Assembly: GCA_031290405.1 (NCBI GenBank)
Contig: JAITNO010000052.1
Span: forward strand, 1-6,119
Length of the DNA stretch: 6,119 nt
Source of the DNA: Spirochaetaceae bacterium
GTDB taxonomy: Bacteria > Spirochaetota > Spirochaetia > Treponematales > Breznakiellaceae
Reading direction: 5' to 3'
Position 1 is the stretch's first letter. Each line of letters begins with the position of its first letter. The notes beneath the pieces are model-generated. The model was given only the letters and a program-made list of their open reading frames with translations, was not told the DNA's origin and did no database searches. A program made the position numbers and the translations under genes. This document shows, piece by piece, positions 1-4,533 of this stretch.

Positions 1-1545
1 GTGATCGAGGGCGCAGTTCCCGTCACCCTGCTCCCGCCTGAGCTCCTCTTCGACCCGTCCGACGGCGTGAGTTACGGCGACGGGATAACGACGGTGAACC
101 CCGTCGTTACCTTTAACGCAAACGGCGGCGCCGGCGACGACGTTGAGGCCACGGCGCCCGATTACACGGTGACCCTGCCGGAGGAGCCGACGCGGGCCAA
201 CTACACCTTCGTAGAGTGGAACACCAAGGACGACGGCGCCGGCGATACGTTCACCGAGACGACGAAGGTAACGAAGAGCATCACGGTATACGCGCGCTGG
301 TCCGACCATCCGTTCTACACCGTTTTCTTCAATAGCAACGGCGGCTCCGACGTGAGCCCCGCCACCGCCTCGGCAACGTACGAGTCCGATTACAAGGTGA
401 CCCCGCCGACGCCCACGCGGGAAGGCCACACCTTCGTTGAGTGGAACACTAAGGATGACGGTACCGGCGATGAGTTCACCGCCTCGACACCGGTAAGCGC
501 CGACCTCACCGTGTACGCGCAGTGGGCGCTCATCCCCCCCTTCACCGTTACCTTCGACGCAAACGGCGGCAGCGTGTCTCCCACCTCCGCCACCGTAACC
601 TATCCGGCCACCACCGTGGTCAATCTGCCGACGGCCCCCACGCGGACGGGCTATAACTTTACCATCTGGCAAGACGGCAACGGCACGGTATTCGAGGCCG
701 ACACATCGGTAACCGCGAACATCACCGTGTACGCCCAGTGGACGCCGAAACAAACGACGATTACGTTCAACCTGAACGGCGGCGGCGGATCGCAGGTAGA
801 AACTCCCACAGCGAACTACGGCGCGGCGATGCCCGCGATTACGCTGGGGGTAACGACGGGGACTGACCCTTACTACTCCTTTACCGGCTCTTTTGACGCG
901 ACAAGCGGCGGGACGCAGTATTACACCGCAACCGGCGCGAGCGCGCGAGTCTGGAACAAAACAACAGGCTCCCAAATCCTCTACGCCCAGTGGAAGATGC
1001 ACTATGCGATCGGCGACACCGGCCCCGCCGGCGGCACAATCTGCTATGTGGCAACAACGGCGGAGAAAGCCTCCAAGGGCTGGGACTGGTTCTACCTGGA
1101 ATCATCCCCGCAGCTTAGCGCCATTATGGCGTGGGGCACCAAAGATAGCGGCGTCATCAACGCCACTGGCAATAACACTCTCAACGCTACCCCTGCCAAA
1201 AACATCACGGGCAATTATCTCGCTATCGGAACGGGGCCAGGTAACACCGCAGCCATAGTAGCGGCGCATGCCGCGGCAGGGTTGACAAGCCCGACATCCT
1301 CGGCGGCAAATTATTGCGATGCCCTTGTAGTTAATGGCTATAGCGACTGGTTTTTGCCAAGCTATGCTGAAGTAAAGGTGAAGATTGAAAATATAGGGGA
1401 TATTTATAGAGTATGGTCTTCAACCCAGCAGGGTCCCGACTATGCGCGTCTACCGAGAATTGACTCCCCCACCTACTACAATGAAGTACTGAATCTGCCT
1501 TTTAACAACGATAATGTTAAAACTCGCGCCATGCGCCGGTTCTAG
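1..1545 (+). CDS. Repeat-containing surface protein with DUF1566-type C-terminal domain (5' partial)
   Basis: 514 codons are visible, beginning with a GTG at the first base. The true start is probably upstream, because no signal peptide or ribosome binding site can be seen and this family is exported. Residues 35-331 hold four Listeria-Bacteroides (Flg_new/InlB B-type) repeats, each running from a VTFNANGG-like strand through an EW/IW core to an ITVYAQW-like end; these are small beta-rich modules typical of cell-surface proteins. Residues about 336-514 resemble the DUF1566/Lcl-C domain: IGDTGPAGG opening, AIGTGPGNTAAIVAAHA, the GYSDWFLPSYAEV signature at 446-458, VWSST at 471-475 and a terminal RAMRRF. 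This domain is widespread in spirochaete and Leptospira surface proteins and is thought to adopt a C-type-lectin-like fold. The role is unknown; adhesion or ligand binding is inference. The last 250 bases are more A+T-rich than the repeats. The stop codon lies inside a conserved 3' element. Confidence 0.85.
   Translation: MIEGAVPVTLLPPELLFDPSDGVSYGDGITTVNPVVTFNANGGAGDDVEATAPDYTVTLPEEPTRANYTFVEWNTKDDGAGDTFTETTKVTKSITVYARWSDHPFYTVFFNSNGGSDVSPATASATYESDYKVTPPTPTREGHTFVEWNTKDDGTGDEFTASTPVSADLTVYAQWALIPPFTVTFDANGGSVSPTSATVTYPATTVVNLPTAPTRTGYNFTIWQDGNGTVFEADTSVTANITVYAQWTPKQTTITFNLNGGGGSQVETPTANYGAAMPAITLGVTTGTDPYYSFTGSFDATSGGTQYYTATGASARVWNKTTGSQILYAQWKMHYAIGDTGPAGGTICYVATTAEKASKGWDWFYLESSPQLSAIMAWGTKDSGVINATGNNTLNATPAKNITGNYLAIGTGPGNTAAIVAAHAAAGLTSPTSSAANYCDALVVNGYSDWFLPSYAEVKVKIENIGDIYRVWSSTQQGPDYARLPRIDSPTYYNEVLNLPFNNDNVKTRAMRRF
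103..993 (+). repeat. Four tandem Listeria-Bacteroides repeats within the surface protein gene
   Basis: The repeat units cover roughly 103-300, 316-525, 541-741 and 754-993. Units 1 and 2 are closest: bases about 203-257 and 428-482 are nearly the same, with few substitutions, at an offset of 225 bases (75 codons), which suggests a recent segmental duplication. Unit 3 lacks the WNTKDDG segment and has WQDGNG in its place. Unit 4 is the most degenerate and ends in ILYAQW. Such in-frame repeats can gain or lose copies by recombination without breaking the frame. Confidence 0.8.
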
Positions 1546-1565
1546 CAGACAGCGCGCATAGGGAA
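1531..1565 (+). repeat. 3' element, copy 1 (diverged), spanning the surface gene's stop codon
   Basis: From 1539 to 1565 the sequence matches copies 2 and 3 at about 23 of 27 positions (GTTCTAG, four variable bases, CAGCG, one variable base, GCATAGGGAA). The stop codon TAG of the upstream gene is inside the match. The hairpin arms of copies 2 and 3 align with 1531-1536 and 1552-1557; four Watson-Crick pairs and a wobble remain, and one pair is exchanged (G1533-C1555 here, C-G in the other copies). Downstream of 1565 the similarity fades, although a terminator follows in the same relative place. Confidence 0.65.
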
Positions 1566-1582
1566 GAGCGCTTTTAGCGTGT

Positions 1583-1619
1583 GAGGGCGGGGCCTTTCGG
1601 GGCCTCGCCCTCTTTGTTT
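1583..1619 (+). terminator. Intrinsic terminator of the surface protein gene
   Basis: A 12-bp stem (left arm 1583-1594, right arm 1601-1612, one G-U pair) closes a six-base loop TTTCGG and is followed by the T-rich run TTTGTTT at 1613-1619. It sits 38 bases after the stop codon. It should separate the surface gene from the toxin-antitoxin units. Confidence 0.85.
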
Positions 1620-1631
1620 GGGGATAAGGCG

Positions 1632-1661
1632 CTGACAAAAGGCCGGGGAGTGTGATACGCT
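1632..1661 (+). promoter_or_regulatory. Putative promoter of toxin-antitoxin unit 1
   Basis: A CTGACA -35 box (1632-1637) is followed after 18 bases by a weak -10-like TACGCT (1656-1661), six bases before the ATG at 1668. An alternative reading is GATACG at 1654-1659 with an extended TG at 1651-1652. The -10 match is poor on its own. It is supported by the identical layout of unit 2 and pepT. Transcription would start at about the ATG, giving a leaderless message. No well-placed Shine-Dalgarno is present. Confidence 0.45.
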
Positions 1662-1667
1662 GGAAAC

Positions 1668-1919
1668 ATGGAACTGAACATCGTTTGTAAGCCATCGGCT
1701 TTTAAGCATGGCGCAAGCGAGTCCGACATTAGATGGGCATTCAATACCGTTCGCTATGACCGCTTTATGGAAGGCAACGGCAACCGGTATCTGCTCATCG
1801 GTTTCGACACTCGCGGCAACCCGCTTGAAGTGATGTACAACGACCTCGGCGACCAGCGAGTGAGCGTATTTCACGCCATGAAATGCCGGAATGCGTTACT
1901 TTCATTATTAGACCAGTAG
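1668..1919 (+). CDS. BrnT-like toxin, unit 1
   Basis: An 83-residue protein resembling the BrnT family of RelE/ParE-fold toxins. BrnT proteins are ribosome-dependent or free mRNA-targeting RNases that arrest translation until neutralised by BrnA. What can be seen: an early KPSAFKHG segment (residues 8-15) matching the KHG-hydrophobic-S-x-x-x motif near the BrnT N-terminus, followed by an amphipathic helix DIRWAF; a beta hairpin YLLIGFDTRGNPLEVMYN (41-58); and a final strand VFHAMKCR (67-74) with basic residues K72 and R74 where BrnT proteins carry basic residues. Length is close to the usual 85-95 residues. Toxin-first gene order with the antitoxin 9 bases downstream agrees with brnTA operons. 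Similarity is by eye, so other RelE-superfamily names are possible. The nearest paralogue is the gene at 2297-2551. Confidence 0.7.
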   Translation: MELNIVCKPSAFKHGASESDIRWAFNTVRYDRFMEGNGNRYLLIGFDTRGNPLEVMYNDLGDQRVSVFHAMKCRNALLSLLDQ

Positions 1920-1923
1920 GAGG
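1918..1923 (+). promoter_or_regulatory. Shine-Dalgarno of antitoxin 1, overlapping the toxin stop codon
   Basis: AGGAGG begins inside the toxin's TAG stop and lies five bases before the ATG at 1929. It fixes the antitoxin start there rather than at the in-frame ATG at 1938. The strong site favours higher antitoxin than toxin synthesis, since the toxin gene lacks a good site. Confidence 0.8.
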
Positions 1924-1928
1924 AACCT

Positions 1929-2162
1929 ATGACAGACATGACCGACGAAGAAGCAGATGCTCTGGACGAGTATTACACCAAGAATCTGCCCAAGCTTGAC
2001 CCCAGCAAAGGCGGCGTTACCACCCGATTGGGCTTTCGCATGGTGGCGCTTGACCGCATTTCCGAGGATTATCTCTTGACGATGGCGCTCGCTACCAAGA
2101 AAAGTCCCACGGAACTTATCGGCGAAATGGTACGCAAGCAAATCATCGCTAAAAGCGCCTAA
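1929..2162 (+). CDS. BrnA-like ribbon-helix-helix antitoxin, unit 1
   Basis: A 77-residue partner of the preceding toxin. Residues 5-27 form an acidic segment (TDEEADALDEYYT and DPSK) like the N-terminal toxin-binding part of BrnA antitoxins. Residues 36-42 (FRMVALD) look like the beta strand of a ribbon-helix-helix fold, followed by helices at about 44-57 and 60-74. BrnA proteins bind their toxin with the N-terminal part and their own promoter with the C-terminal fold, so autoregulation at the promoter before 1668 is expected by analogy. Compared with the antitoxin at 2561-2791, the acidic segment is conserved (18 of 23) while the DNA-binding part is not (about 12 of 49). The function is inferred from size, motifs and position. 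Confidence 0.65.
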   Translation: MTDMTDEEADALDEYYTKNLPKLDPSKGGVTTRLGFRMVALDRISEDYLLTMALATKKSPTELIGEMVRKQIIAKSA

Positions 2163-2168
2163 GGCGCC

Positions 2169-2241
2169 GCCCGCAAATTCTAGGGGGCAGCGGGCATAGG
2201 GAAAGACTTTAGAGGAACGCCCCTGGGGATAGGCCGGGGGC
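2169..2241 (+). repeat. 3' element, copy 2
   Basis: This 73-base copy matches 2806-2878 at 70 positions. It contains a hairpin with arms GCCCGC (2169-2174) and GCGGGC (2190-2195) around a 15-base loop, then about 23 unpaired bases including AAAGACTTTAGAGG, then the terminator stem. It lies 6 bases after the antitoxin stop codon. It could be a structured 3' untranslated region, a dispersed repeat or a recombination site; sequence alone does not decide. Confidence 0.8.
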
Positions 2242-2250
2242 TTTCTTTTT
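2219..2250 (+). terminator. Intrinsic terminator of toxin-antitoxin unit 1
   Basis: An 8-bp stem (GCCCCTGG at 2219-2226 and CCGGGGGC at 2234-2241, one wobble pair) with loop GGATAGG is followed by TTTCTTTTT. It forms the 3' half of 3' element copy 2. Confidence 0.85.
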
Positions 2251-2260
2251 GTGAGAGAGC

Positions 2261-2290
2261 TTGACGGCGGAGGCAGGGGGGGGGTAGAGT
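2261..2290 (+). promoter_or_regulatory. Putative promoter of unit 2 with a G9 tract in its spacer
   Basis: The -35 box TTGACG (2261-2266, five of six consensus bases) and the -10 box TAGAGT (2285-2290, four of six) are separated by 18 bases. The last nine of these (2276-2284) are all G and touch the -10 box. The -10 ends six bases before the ATG at 2297, so the transcript is probably leaderless. Length changes in the G tract would alter the 18-base spacing and hence promoter strength. Confidence 0.65.
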
Positions 2291-2296
2291 AGGGAT

Positions 2297-2551
2297 ATGG
2301 AGCCGAAAGTTGTTTGCAAGCCGTCGGCATTCAAACACGGCTGTAGCTTTGAGGATATTGAATGGGCATTCGCAACTGCCCGGTACGATGGTATGGCGGA
2401 CGAGAAGGATGAAAGCAAGCGACTGCTCATCGGGTTTGACTCAAAAGGCAATCCGCTTGAAGTCTTGTATAATGAATCCGGCGACAACACGATGAACGTA
2501 TTTCACGCAATGGCTTGTGGAAATGCGAATTTTTCGTTACTAACTAGTTAG
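2297..2551 (+). CDS. BrnT-like toxin, unit 2 (possibly weakened)
   Basis: An 84-residue paralogue of the toxin at 1668-1919, with about 49 identical residues by hand alignment. Conserved blocks are VCKPSAFKHG (6-15), the LLIGFD strand (43-48), GNPLEV (51-56) and VFHAM (68-72). The loop at about 32-42 is unrelated. In the final strand the first copy has HAMKCR, whereas this one has HAMACG, so both basic residues are lost (A73 and G75). RelE-fold RNases commonly rely on basic residues near the C-terminus, so this copy may be less active or inactive; that is inference. No well-spaced Shine-Dalgarno precedes the ATG (AGGG ends two bases before it), consistent with a leaderless message. The frame is intact and the antitoxin gene follows after 9 bases. 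Confidence 0.68.
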   Translation: MEPKVVCKPSAFKHGCSFEDIEWAFATARYDGMADEKDESKRLLIGFDSKGNPLEVLYNESGDNTMNVFHAMACGNANFSLLTS

Positions 2552-2554
2552 GAG
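2550..2554 (+). promoter_or_regulatory. Shine-Dalgarno of antitoxin 2, overlapping the toxin stop codon
   Basis: AGGAG starts within the TAG stop of toxin 2 and lies six bases before the ATG at 2561. The layout is the same as in unit 1. It selects 2561 over the in-frame ATG at 2567. Confidence 0.75.
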
Positions 2555-2560
2555 AAGAGT

Positions 2561-2791
2561 ATGAACATGATAACTGATGAAGAAGCGGATGACTTGGATG
2601 AATACTACACCAGAAACCCGCCCGCAGTTGACCCCAGCAAGAACCGCATGGCAAACAAACCATTCCGTATGATACTTGTGGATGATTTCACTGCCGACTG
2701 CCTCGCTACCAAGGCGAGGATAGCTAACACGACCCCCGCCGAAGTTCTCAAGCGTCTTGTCCGCCAGGAACTTAAAGTTGCTGCTGTTTAA
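2561..2791 (+). CDS. BrnA-like ribbon-helix-helix antitoxin, unit 2
   Basis: A 76-residue paralogue of the antitoxin at 1929-2162. Residues 5-27 keep the acidic TDEEAD-LDEYYT-DPSK segment with five differences from copy 1. From residue 28 onwards little is shared: the FRM strand start (35-37), D41, a few helix positions and the LVR near 66-68. The predicted strand-helix-helix order is nevertheless kept (strand 35-41, helices about 44-56 and 59-72), so the ribbon-helix-helix fold is probably preserved with different DNA contacts. It should neutralise the toxin encoded just upstream and repress the promoter before 2297, by analogy with BrnA. Known: BrnA both neutralises and autoregulates. Inferred: the same holds here. 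Confidence 0.65.
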   Translation: MNMITDEEADDLDEYYTRNPPAVDPSKNRMANKPFRMILVDDFTADCLATKARIANTTPAEVLKRLVRQELKVAAV

Positions 2792-2805
2792 GAGCGAAGG
2801 CGTGC

Positions 2806-2878
2806 GCCCGCAAGTTCTAGGGGGCAGCGGGCATAGGGAAAGACTTTAGAGGAACGCCCCTGGCAATAGGCCGGGGGC
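2806..2878 (+). repeat. 3' element, copy 3
   Basis: This copy is identical to 2169-2241 except at three positions (A/G in the hairpin loop and two bases in the terminator loop), so all differences fall in unpaired positions. The hairpin arms are 2806-2811 and 2827-2832. It begins 14 bases after the antitoxin 2 stop codon. The GTTCTAG segments of copies 1, 2 and 3 start at 1539, 2177 and 2814, giving spacings of 638 and 637. Confidence 0.8.
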
Positions 2879-2887
2879 GTTTTCTTT
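2854..2887 (+). terminator. Intrinsic terminator of toxin-antitoxin unit 2
   Basis: A 10-bp stem (ACGCCCCTGG at 2854-2863 and CCGGGGGCGT at 2871-2880, one wobble) with loop CAATAGG is followed by TTTCTTT. It is longer by two pairs than the terminator of unit 1 and insulates pepT from the toxin-antitoxin transcript. Confidence 0.85.
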
Positions 2888-2888
2888 C

Positions 2889-2928
2889 ACGCGGAGGCGC
2901 GGAGGACGAGCTCTACGCGGAGGTGCGG
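2889..2928 (+). repeat. Short direct repeat upstream of pepT
   Basis: ACGCGGAGGCGCGG at 2889-2902 recurs as ACGCGGAGGTGCGG at 2915-2928, one mismatch in 14. A small inverted repeat follows (GGGGCG 2927-2932, loop CCAGT, CGCCCC 2938-2943) without a T tract. No function is evident; the rest of 2888-2964 holds nothing else I can support. Confidence 0.4.
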
Positions 2929-2964
2929 GGCGCCAGTCGCCCCCCGCTCCACCCTCCCAGACGC

Positions 2965-2994
2965 TAGACAGCCCCCCACCGTTCTTCGCATAAT
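2965..2994 (+). promoter_or_regulatory. Putative promoter of the pepT-xseB-mutL group
   Basis: TAGACA (2965-2970, five of six -35 bases) and CATAAT (2989-2994, five of six -10 bases) are 18 bases apart, and the -10 ends six bases before the ATG at 3001. The best box matches of the three promoters are found here. No Shine-Dalgarno exists between the promoter and ATG, supporting a leaderless transcript. Confidence 0.6.
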
Positions 2995-3000
2995 GGCCCC

Positions 3001-4260
3001 ATGAGAAACGCACATATCTTTGACGATGCGGCCTTGCGGGCGGCGCTCGAGGAACGGTTCATCCGCTACGCGAAAGTCTGGACGACAAGCGACAAGAAAC
3101 GCGAGGAAACGCCGACGACGAAGGGCCAATGGGATTTGGCGCGGCTCCTGGAGGCCGAGCTCCGCTCGCTGGGCGTCTGCGACCTCGAACTCACCGAACA
3201 TTGCTACCTGATAGCCCGCCTCCCGTCGACGGCGAAGGATACCGCGCTGCCGACGATCGGCTTCCTCTCCCACCTGGACACCTCCAGCGAGGTGAGCGGC
3301 GAAAACGTTCAGCCTGTGGTCGAAAGGGATTACGACGGGCGGCCGGTCGAATTGTCAGGCGGAGCCTGGCTCGACCCCCGAAAAGACGCGGAACTCGCCG
3401 CGCAAAAAGGCAGGACGATCATCCACACCGATGGGCGGACATTGCTGGGCGCGGACGACAAGGCGGGCATCGCCGAGCTCGTCTGTGCGGCGGAGCTCTT
3501 AGTCAGCCACCCTGAAGTCGAACATCCCGCGCTGGAAATCGTCTTTTCGCCCGATGAAGAGACGGGGAAGGGCCTGCCCTGCTTCCCCCAGGACAAAATA
3601 AAGGCGCAATTCTGCTATACGCTCGACGGCGGCGGAGTGCCTGAAATCGAGATTGAGTGCTTTAACGCCTACACCGTCGACGTATACTTTTCCGGCAAGG
3701 TCATCCACCCGGGCGCGGCGCGGGGCATCCTGGTAAACGCCGCGCTAATGGCTTCTTGCTTTGCGGCGATGCTCCCCCGTTCGGAGAGCCCCGAAGCGAC
3801 GGACGGCTACTACGGCTACTACTGCCTGATGGAAATCGGCGGCAATCAAGAGACGGCCCACGCCGAGCTGATCCTCCGCGATTTTTCGCGCGATGGCATG
3901 GAACGGCGCCTGGCGGCAATCGACGCGCTTGCCCGCGCGGTCGAGGCTCAGTTTCCCGCCGGAACGGCGCGGGTCGAAGCAAAGAGTTCCTACGCAAACA
4001 TGAAGGAAAAGATCGACGGCGCGCCCATCGTCCAGGAAAAGCTGTGCGCCGCCGCCGCCTCTCTCGGACTGGAGTTGAAGCTCAAGCCGATTCGCGGCGG
4101 CACCGACGGCGCGCGCTTAAGCGAACTCGGCATTCCCACGCCGAACGTCTGGACCGGCGGGCGGAACTTCCACAGTAAAACCGAATGGGTCGCGCTGGAC
4201 GACATGGTTCTGGCAACAAAGCTCGTCGTCGAACTTGCGTCTTTATGGGGAAGGGTGTAA
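3001..4260 (+). CDS. pepT: Peptidase T (tripeptide aminopeptidase, M20B)
   Basis: A 419-residue cytosolic di-zinc aminopeptidase that removes the N-terminal residue of tripeptides; the length is normal for the family (about 410). M20 landmarks in order: SHLDT at 90-94 with H91 as zinc ligand and D93 beside it; LLGADDKAG at 148-156 with D152 as the bridging ligand; SPDEETGKG at 183-191 with E186 as general base and E187 as ligand; TLDGG at 207-211 with D209 as ligand; the dimerisation insert beginning with VYFSGKVIHPGAARG (228-242); RGGTDGARLS at 365-374; and GGRNFHSKTEW at 387-397 with H391 as the last ligand. Family residue roles follow characterised PepT enzymes. All key residues are present, so it should be active. 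The start is set by the first in-frame ATG and the promoter spacing. xseB follows 39 bases downstream. Its substrate supply fits an organism using peptides as nutrients. Confidence 0.96.
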   Translation: MRNAHIFDDAALRAALEERFIRYAKVWTTSDKKREETPTTKGQWDLARLLEAELRSLGVCDLELTEHCYLIARLPSTAKDTALPTIGFLSHLDTSSEVSGENVQPVVERDYDGRPVELSGGAWLDPRKDAELAAQKGRTIIHTDGRTLLGADDKAGIAELVCAAELLVSHPEVEHPALEIVFSPDEETGKGLPCFPQDKIKAQFCYTLDGGGVPEIEIECFNAYTVDVYFSGKVIHPGAARGILVNAALMASCFAAMLPRSESPEATDGYYGYYCLMEIGGNQETAHAELILRDFSRDGMERRLAAIDALARAVEAQFPAGTARVEAKSSYANMKEKIDGAPIVQEKLCAAAASLGLELKLKPIRGGTDGARLSELGIPTPNVWTGGRNFHSKTEWVALDDMVLATKLVVELASLWGRV

Positions 4261-4290
4261 GCTGGCGCAACGCGCATTCGCGGCACACAC

Positions 4291-4294
4291 GGAG
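4291..4294 (+). promoter_or_regulatory. Shine-Dalgarno of xseB
   Basis: GGAG lies five bases before the ATG at 4300, in the 39-base gap after pepT. No terminator is seen in the gap, so read-through from pepT is expected. Confidence 0.7.
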
Positions 4295-4299
4295 TTGCT

Positions 4300-4533
4300 A
4301 TGAAAGATTTTGAAGAAAGATTGGAAAAGCTGGAAAGACTGGGTGAGAGAGTTCGCGCGAGCGACATTCCGCTGGACGAGGCGCTTGACGCCTTCGAGGA
4401 AGGCGTCAAGCTTGCCCGCTCGCTGGAAAAGGACCTGGAAAAAGTGGAAAGCCGCATCGAACAACTGATGAACAATCCCGAAGACAAAGCAAGCGAAAAA
4501 CCCGAGCTGTCCCTCTTTGACGCAGAAGACTGA
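4300..4533 (+). CDS. xseB: Exodeoxyribonuclease VII small subunit
   Basis: A 77-residue protein of normal length for XseB (about 70-80). The family pattern is clear: FEERLEKLERLGERV (4-18), the DIPLDEALDAFEEGVKLAR core (22-40) and a charged coiled helix to about residue 57, followed by a short polar tail. XseB binds the catalytic XseA subunit to form exonuclease VII, which degrades single-stranded DNA in both directions and acts in repair. XseA is not in this window, so the holoenzyme must be assembled from a distant gene. The stop codon TGA shares its A with the mutL start, implying translational coupling to mutL. Confidence 0.93.
   Translation: MKDFEERLEKLERLGERVRASDIPLDEALDAFEEGVKLARSLEKDLEKVESRIEQLMNNPEDKASEKPELSLFDAED

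Noticed and set aside
1..3. GTG at the first base as the true start of the surface protein
   Set aside because: No upstream sequence is visible to judge a ribosome binding site, and the protein would lack any export signal; a start outside the window is more likely.
2169..2241. 3' element as an integron attC site
   Set aside because: The flanking core GTTRRRY and a matching RYYYAAC are not found in the right places; GTTCTAG and GGAACGC do not fit. The hairpin-plus-T-tract part is better read as a terminator.
1450..2490. Reverse-strand open frames of 81-140 codons across the toxin-antitoxin region
   Set aside because: They are antisense to four well-supported small genes and to the terminators, and their shared PYARC-type segment is merely the reverse translation of the 3' element.
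2169..2878. 3' elements as a CRISPR array
   Set aside because: Only two close copies and one diverged copy exist, spaced by more than 560 bases of coding sequence, not by short spacers.
4235..4263. TTGCGT-N17-TAAGCT as a separate promoter for xseB-mutL
   Set aside because: The boxes match poorly, they lie across the conserved C-terminal codons and stop of pepT, and xseB has a normal Shine-Dalgarno consistent with read-through from pepT.
4270..4281. CGCG-CATT-CGCG inverted repeat between pepT and xseB
   Set aside because: A four-base stem with no T tract is too weak to be a terminator and is expected by chance in this GC-rich sequence.
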